Positions 8,144 to 17,104 of a DNA stretch of 64,000 nt are shown piece by piece; the first letter of the stretch is position 1, and every line of letters begins with the position of its first letter. The notes beneath the pieces are model-generated. The model was not told the origin of the DNA. It did no database searches and saw only the letters and a program-made list of their open reading frames with translations. Source of the stretch: Rhodopseudomonas sp. P2A-2r (GTDB lineage: Bacteria > Pseudomonadota > Alphaproteobacteria > Rhizobiales > Xanthobacteraceae); assembly GCF_026015985.1 (NCBI RefSeq), contig NZ_CP110389.1, positions 868,001 through 932,000 on the forward strand, given 5' to 3'. A program made the position numbers and the translations under genes.

Positions 8144-10579
8144 ATGAACGTTCACACTACGGCCATGTTGAGAGACGTGCAGACACCGACAGTAACAAAC
8201 TCCGTCTCGTTCGACATCTTCGATACATTCCTGGTGCGCGCCTGCACGAACCCCGAAGGCGTCTATGAGCGCGCGTTTCAGCTGTCTCCGGCCTTCGCAT
8301 TGTTTCCCGATGCGTCTGTCTCCTATGTCGAGCATCGCCGCCAGGCCGAGGCGCGAGCGCGCAAGGAAGCCCTTCAGCGCCGCGGCTCGCCGGAGGTAGG
8401 GATCGCCGACGTCTATCGGTTTTTTCCGTTCAGGCTGTTTCGACTGACGCGCGCCGCGCTGCCGGAACTGGTCGCGGCCGAGTTCGCCGCCGAACTGAAC
8501 TTGTGCCGCGCCAATCCCTACGTGCTGGCGAAGTATCAGGAGATGCGCGCCACCGGCGTGCGCACCGGCTTCATCTCGGACACCTACTGGAGTGTGTCGC
8601 AGCTCGGCGAGCTGCTGCAGAACGCGTGCCCCGGGCTGGTCTGGGATTTTCTCTATGCATCCGGCGAGAGCGGCACCAACAAGGGCGATGGTCTGTTTCC
8701 CGTCTATCTGGCCGAGCAAGGCGTGACACCGGATTGCGCGGTGCACCTAGGCGACAACCTCCACGCCGATATCGACGGCGCAAAACGGCACGGCATCGCC
8801 GCGCTGCATCTGCCGCAGGCCAGCGCTGCGCTGATGTCGGTGTTTAACCGCGAAGCGCAGGTTGCAAGGCTGCTGTGCCGGGCCGGCGCGTCCACACTCG
8901 ATGGTGGCGCGCGCACGCTGCGGCGCCTGGTAGCGTCGCGCGTGCCGCCGCGATCCGGCGCCTTCGATCTCGGCGTCACGGTGCTGGGTCCGGCGATGCA
9001 CGCCTTCGATGCCTTCATCGCCGACCGCGTCGCCGCTATCGACGCCGGCAGCGGCAAGACCTGCGTGGCGTTTCTCGGCCGCGACGGATTTGTGTCGCAC
9101 CAGGTCTGGCACGCGGCCCGCACTGAGCCCGCCGTCTATCTGGAGATCAATCGCCGCGTCGGCATGATGGCCTCGGCGGACACGCTGGCGCCGCTGGTCG
9201 AGCTGATCGACAAGCTGCCGGCCATAGACGGCGCGACCTTTGCAGCCATCGCCAAGTGTCTGCCGCACGGCGTGGTCGCGTTCCTGGCGCGTTGTCCCGA
9301 CGGCATCGCCGCCGGGCGCAAGTTGGCCGCCGCGCTGCCGGATCTGCTCGACGAAAGCGAGATCACGACGCTCGCCGCGGGTCTGCGGTCGGAACTGATG
9401 GGCTATCTGCGCACGCAACTGCCCGATCTCGACCGCTGCACCGATCTGGTGCTGGTCGACCTCGGCTATTCCGGCAGCATCCAGAAATCGCTCCGCCGGA
9501 TTTTCGACATCGAGGGCGTCACCGCGCGGCTGCACGGCCTGTATCTGCTGACGCTGGACGATGGCTTCGTCGAATGCAGCGACGACGACAGCTATGAAGG
9601 CATAATCTCGGACCTCGTCGTGACGCCGCACGTCAAGCGCATGCTGTTGCGCAACGTGGCACTGCTCGAACAGTTGTGCTGCGCGCCCACCGGCTCTGTG
9701 CTGGGCTATCGCGACGGTGCGGTGCTGCACGAGCCGCATCTGCAGTCGGACCACCAGCTGGCGCTCGCCGGCGATGCCCAGGCCGGTACGCTGGAATACG
9801 TTGCCATGGCGTGTGCGCTGGCGCCGGAGCTGGGCATGGCGCCTCACGGCAATCTCGATGTTGCCGCCGGCACCGTTGCCGCCACGCTCGGACGGCTGCT
9901 GCTGCTTCCCACCGACAGCGACTTGCAACTGCTAGGCACGCTCCGGCACGACGTCAATCTCGGCACCACCAATCTGGCGCCGCTCATCGACGACAGCGTG
10001 CTGGCCGCCTTCCAGGTCACGCAGTCGCTGCCGGACGCCTGTATCGCGCGCGATCCGCCGATGTGGCTTGCGGGCTCGTTCGCGGCGATCTCGCCGGCGC
10101 AGGGCTTCCTCAATCTGCTGTTCGGCAGCAATGCGCTGCCGGCGGACATCTTCGGCGACGTCAAGTGCGGCGAGATCGACGTCTCCCTCGTGAGCGCAAC
10201 GGGAATCGCCGGCACGGTGAAGGTCGGTTGCTACCGCACCGGATTTGGCGACATGCGGATTCGCATTCCCCTGTCGCGCAGCATGGCGATTCGCACGGTG
10301 ACGGTGCCGGTCGCACGGTTGGCCAAGGAGGCGGTGATCGACGGCCCGTTCCTGCAGTCGGGCGAAAGCGTCAGGCAGGCGCTGCGCGACAGCCGCATCG
10401 TGCTGCTCGCGCCACCGCAGGTCAGGCGCAGCGGCATGACGGGGAGCAACCGCTACTACAGCGCCGATGCCGCCGATGCCGCGCTGGTCATCGAGCTGCT
10501 GGCGCCGACCGCAGCCGTAACGGTGCTCAGCATCGGGCTGACGCCGCTTGGCGGCGGGCGAATTCTCGCGATGGACTAG
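8144..10579 (+). CDS. Large HAD-superfamily protein, possibly in surface glycan/flagellin modification
   Basis: 811 residues from the ATG at 8144 (MNVHTTAMLRDV), with GAAAGG upstream. Residues about 20-240 form a HAD-type domain: motif I SFDIFDTFLVR (nucleophile Asp24, with Phe rather than Asp at the +2 position), motif II GFISDTYWS, and the acidic motif HLGDNLHADIDGAKRHGI. A middle region (about 300-500) contains VAFLGRDGF and LVDLGYSGSIQKSLRRIF, and the C-terminal 300 residues are unassigned. The layout recalls the predicted HAD hydrolases of COG5610 that occur beside glycosyltransferases. It is divergent from the flagellar block and followed by a glycosyltransferase-like gene, so glycan modification is plausible, but substrate and activity are unknown. 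Confidence 0.6.
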   Translation: MNVHTTAMLRDVQTPTVTNSVSFDIFDTFLVRACTNPEGVYERAFQLSPAFALFPDASVSYVEHRRQAEARARKEALQRRGSPEVGIADVYRFFPFRLFRLTRAALPELVAAEFAAELNLCRANPYVLAKYQEMRATGVRTGFISDTYWSVSQLGELLQNACPGLVWDFLYASGESGTNKGDGLFPVYLAEQGVTPDCAVHLGDNLHADIDGAKRHGIAALHLPQASAALMSVFNREAQVARLLCRAGASTLDGGARTLRRLVASRVPPRSGAFDLGVTVLGPAMHAFDAFIADRVAAIDAGSGKTCVAFLGRDGFVSHQVWHAARTEPAVYLEINRRVGMMASADTLAPLVELIDKLPAIDGATFAAIAKCLPHGVVAFLARCPDGIAAGRKLAAALPDLLDESEITTLAAGLRSELMGYLRTQLPDLDRCTDLVLVDLGYSGSIQKSLRRIFDIEGVTARLHGLYLLTLDDGFVECSDDDSYEGIISDLVVTPHVKRMLLRNVALLEQLCCAPTGSVLGYRDGAVLHEPHLQSDHQLALAGDAQAGTLEYVAMACALAPELGMAPHGNLDVAAGTVAATLGRLLLLPTDSDLQLLGTLRHDVNLGTTNLAPLIDDSVLAAFQVTQSLPDACIARDPPMWLAGSFAAISPAQGFLNLLFGSNALPADIFGDVKCGEIDVSLVSATGIAGTVKVGCYRTGFGDMRIRIPLSRSMAIRTVTVPVARLAKEAVIDGPFLQSGESVRQALRDSRIVLLAPPQVRRSGMTGSNRYYSADAADAALVIELLAPTAAVTVLSIGLTPLGGGRILAMD

Positions 10580-10597
10580 AGGTTGATGCATCGGCGG

Positions 10598-10656
10598 ATC
10601 TTGTCCGGAACGCAGTGCACTGTGTCCGGGACACGATTCCATTCGGCTGAATCGTG
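10598..10656. repeat. Truncated copy of a dispersed palindromic element
   Basis: The stretch has TTGTCCGGAACGCAGTGCAC and GTGTCCGGGACACGATTC, which match the two ends of the elements at 25712-25887 and 33003-33161, but the centre is missing. It continues into a small hairpin (CACGATTC 10632-10639 with GAATCGTG 10649-10656). It lies just after the stop of the HAD-type gene and might act as a weak terminator. Confidence 0.55.
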
Positions 10657-10728
10657 CTCCAAGCCCTCCGCCTGATTCCGCGCGTCGATCCGTATCAGAC
10701 AGACACACTTACACAGGTCGGCCATCCC

Positions 10729-12168
10729 ATGAGCTCCGTGCTTGAACAAATCATCTCGCAATCCGGGACCAGCGCCTTGCGGCTCGGTGCCGCGCAGCTC
10801 AGCCGGCTGCAGCAGTTGACGCGCGACAGCATGGAGCTGGTGCTGTGGGACGGCGTCAGCGACGTCGCGATGCCCGCCGCACTGGTGGTGGTGCTGGAGC
10901 CCGCAAGTGCGCCGCGACTCGAGACGCTGATCGGCTCGCTGCACGAGAATACGCTTGTCGTTCTACCCTACAGCGAGAACCCGGCCTTCGACACGTTGAA
11001 GACGCGGCTGCATCCTTATGGCTCGATCGGGGCGCAGGGTTCGGCGGCCCCGCATCATCTGTGGTGGGGCGGCGTGAAGCCGCTGACCCCGCGCACCGGA
11101 ATGTATCGCAAGCAGGACACACTCTATGTATCGAGCTTCGCGCAAGGCAGCCCGGCGGAGTCTTGTGCGGAGGAACTGGTCGGCGACCTGGCGCGGCTCG
11201 GCCTCGAATACGCCGTCGAATCCGACCTGCCGGATATCGACAGCCTGGCCGTGAACGCGCCGAAGATCGACTTCATCGTCCGTCAATTGGACAGCGGCGA
11301 TCGGCCGGTGTTCTGGCTCGACCCGCGCGCCCGCGCGCAGGACCTGCCGCTGCTGCCGCAATCGCTGGGGTGCGATTTCGCCGTGCACCGGCGGCCGTCG
11401 GGCGAGATGGACACCGGCGCGCTGTTCTTCAACCAGACCGAACCGGCGCGCGCGCTGCTCGACATGTGGCAGCGCCTCGCGCGCGGCCATCCGAACCTGC
11501 CGGAATCCTTCCTGCTCGACCAGGCATGGACGCTGGCGGCATCGCAGCGCCAGATCGAGACCGCGTGGCTGCCGGCTTCCTACTGGCAGGCCGACGATAT
11601 CAAGGCGCGCGACCGCAGCACCGTCATTCGCGCCGATGCCGTGTGCGACGCGCCGGACCCCTTGCAGCCGTCCGCGGCGCTGTTGCAGGCGGCACGCCGC
11701 TTCGATCGGCACCAGGCACCCGAGGCGCATTTGATCATGAAGGGACCGGCCGACGGCCGCGGCCCGATCACGGTGGTGATCCGCGATGTGCTAGCCGCCA
11801 GCGCCGGTGATGTCAGCGGCGCCGTCGAAGCCGTCGCCGGCGCTTTCGCCGCCGATCCCGGTGGCTTCTCGCAGCTCGAAGTGGTGCTGTGCGCGTGGGA
11901 CGACGAGGTCGACCATGTGATGCAGGTCGAGGATTATTCCTGGGTGCTGATGACCGATGCGTCGGAGCGGCTGCAGGCACATTCGTTCCGTGCGCTGTCG
12001 GAGTCCGACGAGGTGGTGGTTCGCCTGCAGCCGTCGCAGACCCCGTTCGCCGATATGGGCGCGCATGCGAAGCCGGTGTTCGAACTGGTCGATGCGCAAC
12101 TCGGCGCCCGCCTCAAGCGTAGCGGTCGCTATGGATCGGCGTTCCTGAGGCGGCCCGTGTTTGTCTGA
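10729..12168 (+). CDS. Glycosyltransferase-like protein
   Basis: 479 residues from the ATG at 10729 (MSSVLEQIISQSG); an in-frame ATG at 10654 is an alternative start. Residues about 175-265 resemble nucleotide-diphospho-sugar transferases. The stretch RPVFWLDPRARAQDLP is followed by CDFAVHRRPSGEMDTGALFF and then N-TEPARALLDMW, the order seen where a Leu-Asp-x-Asp metal site precedes an acceptor loop. Here the site reads LDPRAR, so the second Asp of a DXD motif is missing. The N-terminal 170 residues and C-terminal 200 residues are unassigned. It follows the HAD-type gene on the same strand after a repeat-containing gap, and the two probably work together. The glycosyltransferase assignment is tentative. 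Confidence 0.5.
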   Translation: MSSVLEQIISQSGTSALRLGAAQLSRLQQLTRDSMELVLWDGVSDVAMPAALVVVLEPASAPRLETLIGSLHENTLVVLPYSENPAFDTLKTRLHPYGSIGAQGSAAPHHLWWGGVKPLTPRTGMYRKQDTLYVSSFAQGSPAESCAEELVGDLARLGLEYAVESDLPDIDSLAVNAPKIDFIVRQLDSGDRPVFWLDPRARAQDLPLLPQSLGCDFAVHRRPSGEMDTGALFFNQTEPARALLDMWQRLARGHPNLPESFLLDQAWTLAASQRQIETAWLPASYWQADDIKARDRSTVIRADAVCDAPDPLQPSAALLQAARRFDRHQAPEAHLIMKGPADGRGPITVVIRDVLAASAGDVSGAVEAVAGAFAADPGGFSQLEVVLCAWDDEVDHVMQVEDYSWVLMTDASERLQAHSFRALSESDEVVVRLQPSQTPFADMGAHAKPVFELVDAQLGARLKRSGRYGSAFLRRPVFV

Positions 12169-12463
12169 TCGACGATTCACTTTTGTAGGTCGACCAGGCC
12201 GCCGGTGTTACACGGTAGTGGTCCACGCCAGGCTCATCTGCGTTAGCTCGCGCATCGCGCGGCATGCGTTCGCTTGCGGGAGCAAGGCCGAGCAGCGCCA
12301 GAAGTTCGCCGAACTGACGGCCCTGCTTGAAAGGGCCGAAAGATGACCGGCGGACACAAGCGGCTTGGCGGACGGAGATTTCACGGATAAATTGCCTGGA
12401 TCGACTCCAGCGATCTAAGGCAACCGACTCGAAATGCTCGTCAAGCTCACCAGGAACCGGCGG
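12169..12463. other. Intergenic region before the copper cassette
   Basis: About 295 bases with no supported gene; a 61-codon frame at 12161-12346 overlaps the previous stop and has no ribosome site. It should hold the promoter of the copper cassette, but no CsoR-type or MerR/CueR-type operator could be recognised by eye. Confidence 0.4.
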
Positions 12464-12916
12464 ATGAAGGTAGGGTGGATCGTCGCCCTCGTTTATCTGC
12501 TGTGCGTCATGGCGCCGGCGCTTTCCTATGCCCTGCCGGGCGACCATGCTGTTCCCTGCATGAGCATGGGAAGTTTGATGTCTGGCGCGATACCGATGCA
12601 TGACGAAGCCGCTCAGCCGATGCATGCCCGTCTCGACGGACAGGTGCACGATCATTCGGCGCATGCGATGGCGATGTCCGGCGACGAGCCATCAACGATG
12701 TCGTCGGCCATGGATGACGACGAAGCTCCTGCGCAAAAGGGCCCGCACGCCACCGGCGGCAAATGCTGCGCGCTGATGTGCGTCTCAGCGATGCCTGCCT
12801 CGTTGTACGATATCGCTATGCCTCCATTGCCGACCGAGGTCCGTATCGTGGCAACTTACCGCGCAGCGGCGGACAACGCCCCCGCCATGCACTACCGCCC
12901 CCATCGCCTGATCTGA
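12464..12916 (+). CDS. Secreted/membrane Met- and His-rich protein of the copper cassette
   Basis: 150 residues from the ATG at 12464 (MKVGWIVALVYLLCVMAPAL), which has an AGGAAC site; an in-frame ATG at 12434 has none. An N-terminal hydrophobic segment acts as signal or anchor. The mature part is very rich in Met, His and Asp (MSMGSLMSG, PMHDEAAQPMH, HDHSAHAMAM, DDDEAP), followed by a Cys-containing patch (GGKCCALMCVSAMP). Such composition suggests extracytoplasmic copper binding. From memory, proteins of this kind often head copper operons in rhizobia, but I do not recognise a named family. Five copper-related genes follow on the same strand, which supports a metal-handling role. Confidence 0.6.
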   Translation: MKVGWIVALVYLLCVMAPALSYALPGDHAVPCMSMGSLMSGAIPMHDEAAQPMHARLDGQVHDHSAHAMAMSGDEPSTMSSAMDDDEAPAQKGPHATGGKCCALMCVSAMPASLYDIAMPPLPTEVRIVATYRAAADNAPAMHYRPHRLI

Positions 12917-12988
12917 TCGCTTCGACGCGGTGCGACGCCTCATCGGGGCGGGTGTGCCTGTGGTCCATCGACATCTCAGGAAGACAAC

Positions 12989-13282
12989 ATGTTTGCGCAG
13001 TTTGGGGCGAAGATCGCCGCCGTTGGTTCGGTGGCCGTAACTCTATACGACTCACGACTGGCGGTGTTTGCCGCCTTGTCCGCGGTCGCCCTCACGTTGG
13101 GGGGCTGCCTGCCAGCGGCGGCGCCGTTGGCGGGGGCCGATCCGGCCGACCCTTCCGCGAGGGTGGCGGGCACCGCCTACCGCTCGACCGTCGCTCCCTA
13201 CATCAGCCTCCGTCCGGTCGCTCCATCAGCGTGGAGGGAGCGGAACGACCGTGTCGCTCCCGCAGCCAAGACAGACCGGTAG
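12989..13282 (+). CDS. Small putative lipoprotein of the copper cassette
   Basis: 97 residues with an AGGA ribosome site. The N-terminal segment ends in a lipobox (VALTLGGC, Cys at about residue 40), so the mature protein should be a short lipid-anchored peptide of about 58 residues containing AGTAYRSTVAPYISLRPVAP. The signal part is unusually long, so translation might begin further in. It stops 8 bases before the TolC-type gene and is clearly in the same operon. The mature peptide may help assemble or localise the efflux channel; this is inference from position only. Confidence 0.55.
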   Translation: MFAQFGAKIAAVGSVAVTLYDSRLAVFAALSAVALTLGGCLPAAAPLAGADPADPSARVAGTAYRSTVAPYISLRPVAPSAWRERNDRVAPAAKTDR

Positions 13283-13290
13283 GAGCGGAC

Positions 13291-14751
13291 ATGTCCAACG
13301 CGCATCACATCTGCCAACACCGTTCCGCCCGCCGCGGCTCCCGGCCGGCAGCGGTCCTGCTCTCGGCGCTCTTGCTGTCCGGATGCGCCAGCTTCTCGCC
13401 GGATGCCGGCATGGGCGTCGTCGCCAGTATCGCCGGCGAGACCATCGGGAAGGACGTCATTTCGATCCGGACCCAGGACGACGCGTTGCGCGCCGACAGC
13501 GCCGTCAAGGACTTGTTGCGCCGGACGCTCACCGTGGACGCCGCGGTGCAGGTGGCGCTGTTGAGCAATCGGGGTCTGCAGGCCGCCTACAACGAACTGG
13601 CGCTGGCCGAGACGGATCTCGTCGGGGAGAGCCTGCCGCCCAACCCGACCTTCTCGATCTCGCGGATCTCCGGCAACGGCGCGCTGGAGATCGAGCGGCA
13701 GGTGGTCGGCGATATTCTCGCGCTTGCGACGCTGCCGTTCCGCTCGGAGATCGTCCGCCAACGCTTCCAGAAGGCGCAACTGCGCGCGGCCGAAGAGACG
13801 CTGCGCCTGGCCGCCGACGTCCGCCGCGCCTATTGCAGGACGGTGGCCGCCAACGAACTCGTCGGCCTGCTCGCCGACGCCCGGTCGACCGCCGAATCCA
13901 CCGCCCAGCTCGCACAGAAGCTTGGCGAGACGGGATCGCTCAACAGACTGGATCAGGCCCGCGAGCAGGTGTTCTACGCGGAAACCACGGCGGACCTGGC
14001 GACGCTGCGCCAGGAGGCGACGAGTTCGCGCGAGCGGCTGATCCGCCTGCTCGGTCTGTGGGATGGCGACACCGGCATCAAGCTGCCGCAGCGGCTGCCC
14101 GCTTTGCCGCGCCGGCCGCTGGCGCTGCAAGGTGTCGAGGCCGACGCCGTCACCCACCGCATCGACCTGCAGATCGCCCGGATCGAATTGGCTGCGCTCG
14201 CCAGGTCGCTCGATCTCACGCAGGCCAGCCGCTTCGTGACCGTGCTCGATGTCGCGGGCATCGATCGCAAGACCAGCGATCCCGAAGGCGCGCCGTTCCG
14301 CGAGCGGGGCTTCGACATCCAGTTCCAGATTCCGATCTACGACGGCGGCGAGGTTCGCGTCCGCCAGGCCGCCGAGACCTACAATCAATCGTTCAATCTG
14401 CTCACGGAGAAGGCGATCAACGTCCGCTCCGAGGCGCGCGACGCGTTCCGCGTCTACCGCTCGACCTACGACATCGCCAGCCACTACCAGCGCGAAGTGC
14501 TGCCGTTGCGCAAGATCATCTCCGACGAGATGCAGCTTCGCTTCAGCAGCATGCAGGTCGACGTGTTCGCGCTTCTGACGGAGGCGCGGCAACGCATCGC
14601 GGCGTTGCGCGCGGCCATCGAGGCCAGGCGCAACTTTTGGCTCGCGCAGTCCGAACTGCAGACCGCGGTCAACGGCGGCGGTCGCGGCGAATCCCAATCC
14701 GAAACCAGATTGACCGCGACCGCGCAGGCGTCCGGCGTCGGAGCGCATTGA
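13291..14751 (+). CDS. TolC-family outer-membrane efflux protein
   Basis: 486 residues, preceded by AGGAGCG. It has a lipoprotein-type signal (AVLLSALLLSGCASF, Cys about residue 32) and two long helical repeats of the outer-membrane efflux protein family: first VQVALLSNRGLQAAYNELAL, NPTFSISR and a long helix through EEATSSRERL; then HRIDLQIARIELAALARSLD, QFQIPIYDGGEVRVRQAAE and LTEARQRIAALRAAIEARR. TolC proteins form a trimeric outer-membrane/periplasmic tunnel for RND or ABC pumps. No cusA- or cusB-type gene is in this cassette, so the partner pump must be elsewhere or the channel acts differently. The next gene starts just after its stop. Confidence 0.85.
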   Translation: MSNAHHICQHRSARRGSRPAAVLLSALLLSGCASFSPDAGMGVVASIAGETIGKDVISIRTQDDALRADSAVKDLLRRTLTVDAAVQVALLSNRGLQAAYNELALAETDLVGESLPPNPTFSISRISGNGALEIERQVVGDILALATLPFRSEIVRQRFQKAQLRAAEETLRLAADVRRAYCRTVAANELVGLLADARSTAESTAQLAQKLGETGSLNRLDQAREQVFYAETTADLATLRQEATSSRERLIRLLGLWDGDTGIKLPQRLPALPRRPLALQGVEADAVTHRIDLQIARIELAALARSLDLTQASRFVTVLDVAGIDRKTSDPEGAPFRERGFDIQFQIPIYDGGEVRVRQAAETYNQSFNLLTEKAINVRSEARDAFRVYRSTYDIASHYQREVLPLRKIISDEMQLRFSSMQVDVFALLTEARQRIAALRAAIEARRNFWLAQSELQTAVNGGGRGESQSETRLTATAQASGVGAH

Positions 14752-14764
14752 AATGGAGAATCCC

Positions 14765-16141
14765 ATGTTGTCGCGCAGAAATTTCCTCGGCACTGCCACG
14801 GCGCTCGCCAGTGCCGCCGCTGTCACCGGCCGCGCCCAGGCGGCGGCTATCCCCGAAGCACCGACGATGGAGAAGGTCACGATGCAGCCGCCGCTGCATC
14901 CCACAAGCGGCCCCGACTACAATCCCGTGGTCACGCTGAACGGCTGGACGCTGCCTTGGCGCATGAACGGCGACTGGAAGGAATTCCATCTGGTGGCCGA
15001 GCCGGTCGAGCGCGAGTTCGCGGAGGGCATGACGGCGCATCTGTGGGGCTACAACGGCCAGTCTCCGGGGCCGACGATCGAAACGGTCGAAGGCGACAAG
15101 GTCCGTATCTTCGTCACCAACAAGCTGCCCGAACACACCACGGTGCACTGGCACGGCGTCATCCTGCCGAGCGGCATGGACGGCGTCGGCGGCCTCAGCC
15201 AGCCGCATATCCTGCCCGGCAAGACCTTCGTCTATGAATTCGAGATGAAGCACAGCGGTTCGTTCATGTATCATCCGCATTCGGACGAGATGGTCCAGAT
15301 GGCCATGGGTATGATGGGCATGATCGTCGTGCACCCGCGCGAGAGGTCATTCCGCCCCGTCGACCGCGACTTCGTCTTCATCATGAGCAGCTATCGCTTC
15401 GACCCCGGCACCTACCTGCCGAAGGTCAACGAGATGACCGACTTCAACATGTGGGCGTGGAACAGCCGGGTGTTCCCGGGCATCGATCCGCTGGCCGTGC
15501 GCCTCGGCGACCGGGTCCGCGTCCGGGTCGGCAACCTGACCATGACCAACCACCCGATCCATCTGCACGGCCACAGCTTTGCGGTCAGTTGCACCGACGG
15601 CGGCTGGGTGCCCGAGAGCGCGCAGTGGCCGGAAGTGACGACGGACATCCCGGTCGGCTCGATCCGCGCCTTCGACTTCACCGCCGACAATCCCGGCGAT
15701 TGGGCGTTCCACTGCCACAAGTCGCATCACACCATGAACTCGATGGGACACGATGTCCGCAATCTCATCGGCGTCAACAAAAGGGATCTGGCGAAGGTGC
15801 TGGGCAAGCTCGCTCCCGACGCGATGGTGATGGGAACGACGGGCGGCGCCATGGGCGACATGGAGATGCCGATGCCCGACAACACGCTGCCGATGATGAC
15901 GGGCTCCGGGCAGTTCGGACCGATCGAGATGGGCGGCATGTTCACCGTCATGAAGATCCGCGAGGGCCTCGCGCGCGACGACTACAGCGACCCCGGTCCG
16001 TACAAGCACCCACCCGGCACCGTCGCATACGAGGTGGAGGCGCCGTCGGGCGAAGCACCGCGACCGGCCGAGCTCAAGGGTGGGACCACGAAAGCCAAGG
16101 GATCCAAGCCCGGAGAGATGAAGGGCATGAAACACATGTAG
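14765..16141 (+). CDS. Tat-exported multicopper oxidase
   Basis: 458 residues from the ATG at 14765, which has a GGAG site; an ATG four codons earlier is an alternative start. A Tat signal (SRRNFLGTATALASAAAV) is followed by cupredoxin domains. All copper-ligand motifs are present: HWHG (about residue 129), YHPHSDEM, HPIHLHGHSF and HCHKSHHTMNSMGH. A Met-rich tail region (MGDMEMPMPD, KGMKHM) is typical of copper-detoxifying oxidases. The enzyme probably oxidises Cu(I) to less toxic Cu(II) in the periplasm using O2, as CopA/CueO types do (family knowledge). Expression with a TolC-like channel, a cupredoxin and a CusF-like protein fits copper resistance. Confidence 0.88.
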   Translation: MLSRRNFLGTATALASAAAVTGRAQAAAIPEAPTMEKVTMQPPLHPTSGPDYNPVVTLNGWTLPWRMNGDWKEFHLVAEPVEREFAEGMTAHLWGYNGQSPGPTIETVEGDKVRIFVTNKLPEHTTVHWHGVILPSGMDGVGGLSQPHILPGKTFVYEFEMKHSGSFMYHPHSDEMVQMAMGMMGMIVVHPRERSFRPVDRDFVFIMSSYRFDPGTYLPKVNEMTDFNMWAWNSRVFPGIDPLAVRLGDRVRVRVGNLTMTNHPIHLHGHSFAVSCTDGGWVPESAQWPEVTTDIPVGSIRAFDFTADNPGDWAFHCHKSHHTMNSMGHDVRNLIGVNKRDLAKVLGKLAPDAMVMGTTGGAMGDMEMPMPDNTLPMMTGSGQFGPIEMGGMFTVMKIREGLARDDYSDPGPYKHPPGTVAYEVEAPSGEAPRPAELKGGTTKAKGSKPGEMKGMKHM

Positions 16142-16189
16142 CGCGATGACACCATTCAGCGGCCCAAACCCATCGAAGAGAGAAATCGC

Positions 16190-16657
16190 ATGAACGTCAA
16201 TCGAAACCGCAGGCTCGCATGGATGGTCATGCCTGCCTTCACGTTTGTCGGGGCCATGCCGGCCTTCGCTCACGAAAGGCATGGCGGCTATTCAGCAGGC
16301 GAGCCCGGCAATCCAGGAAAGCCGGCAAGGGAAATCGTCGTCACCCTGAACGAAATGGACTATTCGCCCGCGGTCATCCAGGTGAAACGCGGCGAGCAGA
16401 TCCGTTTCGTGCTGCGCAACGTCGGCACGGAAGCCCACGAGTTCCTGCTGGCGACAACCGCCGAAAATCTGAAGCACGGGGAAGCGATGAAGAAAAACCC
16501 GGACATGGAGCACGATGAGCCGAACGGCCTGCGGCTCGCGCCGAAAAAATCCGGCGAGATCCTCTGGAAATTCTCGAAGGCCGGCACGTTCGAATATTCG
16601 TGCCTGATCCCGACGCACCGGGAGTCCGGAATGATCGGCACCGTCGTTGTCAAGTAG
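16190..16657 (+). CDS. Periplasmic cupredoxin-type copper protein
   Basis: 155 residues. A signal peptide (about 1-26, ending PAFA-HERH) is followed by one cupredoxin domain. Ligand motifs are EAHEFLL (His), then C-LIPTHRESGM (Cys, His, Met), the order of a type 1 copper site. The segment MEHDEPNGLRLAPKKSGEI matches the periplasmic cupredoxins of copper-resistance loci (CopI-like). It likely binds or shuttles copper in the periplasm beside the multicopper oxidase upstream. It is 48 bases downstream of that gene with a purine-rich leader (GAGAGAAATCGC). Confidence 0.82.
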   Translation: MNVNRNRRLAWMVMPAFTFVGAMPAFAHERHGGYSAGEPGNPGKPAREIVVTLNEMDYSPAVIQVKRGEQIRFVLRNVGTEAHEFLLATTAENLKHGEAMKKNPDMEHDEPNGLRLAPKKSGEILWKFSKAGTFEYSCLIPTHRESGMIGTVVVK

Positions 16658-16684
16658 TTCAACTCGATCCCGAAAGGAAAGAAA

Positions 16685-16987
16685 ATGCTCAATATCAAAC
16701 GCGGAGTAACCGTTCTCGCTTTCGCGCTGCTGGCTGCGTCCGCCGCATTCGCACAGGACGCGATGGTCAAGGGCGAAGTGAAAAAGATCGATCTGGCGGC
16801 CGGCAAGATCACGCTGAAACATGGCCCGATCAAGAGCCTCGATATGGACGACGAGACCATGACGATGGTGTTTCGCGTGCAGGATCCGGCCATGCTGAAG
16901 CCGTTAAAAGCTGGCGACAGGGTGCAGTTCGAAGCAGAACGGACCGCGGCCGGGATTACCGTCACAAAAATACAGAAGGCCAAGTGA
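16685..16987 (+). CDS. CusF-like periplasmic copper chaperone
   Basis: 100 residues. A signal peptide (about 1-23, ending SAAFAQ) precedes a small OB-fold domain (AMVKGEVKKIDLAAGKITLK, HGPIKSLDMDDETMTMVFRV). The H-x-P-I-x-x-L-x-M-x-x-x-T-M-x-M pattern is the CusF copper site, where one His and two Met bind Cu(I) beside a Trp; the Trp is not obvious here. CusF-type proteins deliver periplasmic Cu(I) to efflux systems. This is the last gene of the plus-strand copper cassette, with GAAAGGAAAG before the start and a perfect hairpin just after the stop. Confidence 0.85.
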   Translation: MLNIKRGVTVLAFALLAASAAFAQDAMVKGEVKKIDLAAGKITLKHGPIKSLDMDDETMTMVFRVQDPAMLKPLKAGDRVQFEAERTAAGITVTKIQKAK

Positions 16988-16992
16988 GCGAT

Positions 16993-17022
16993 CTCCGGCG
17001 GCGATGCTAATCGCCGCCGGAG
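16993..17022 (+). terminator. Perfect hairpin after the copper cassette
   Basis: A 13-bp perfect stem (CTCCGGCGGCGAT 16993-17005, complement 17010-17022) closes a 4-base loop six bases after the last gene's stop. The next gene is convergent. No T-run follows, so it is either a strong structure-only terminator or a transcript stabiliser. Confidence 0.65.
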
Positions 17023-17104
17023 AAACCTGCCTTCGGGGCGTTGAGCGCCTACTTTGAGTCGCAGCAGGTGGCTGCGCGCATCAGCAGCTGCTTCACCCGG
17101 CTTG

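Noticed and set aside
12763..13290. Upstream extension of the TolC-family gene through the lipoprotein gene
   Set aside because: The lipoprotein frame with its lipobox and ribosome site lies there, and the TolC start at 13291 has AGGAG and a signal peptide.
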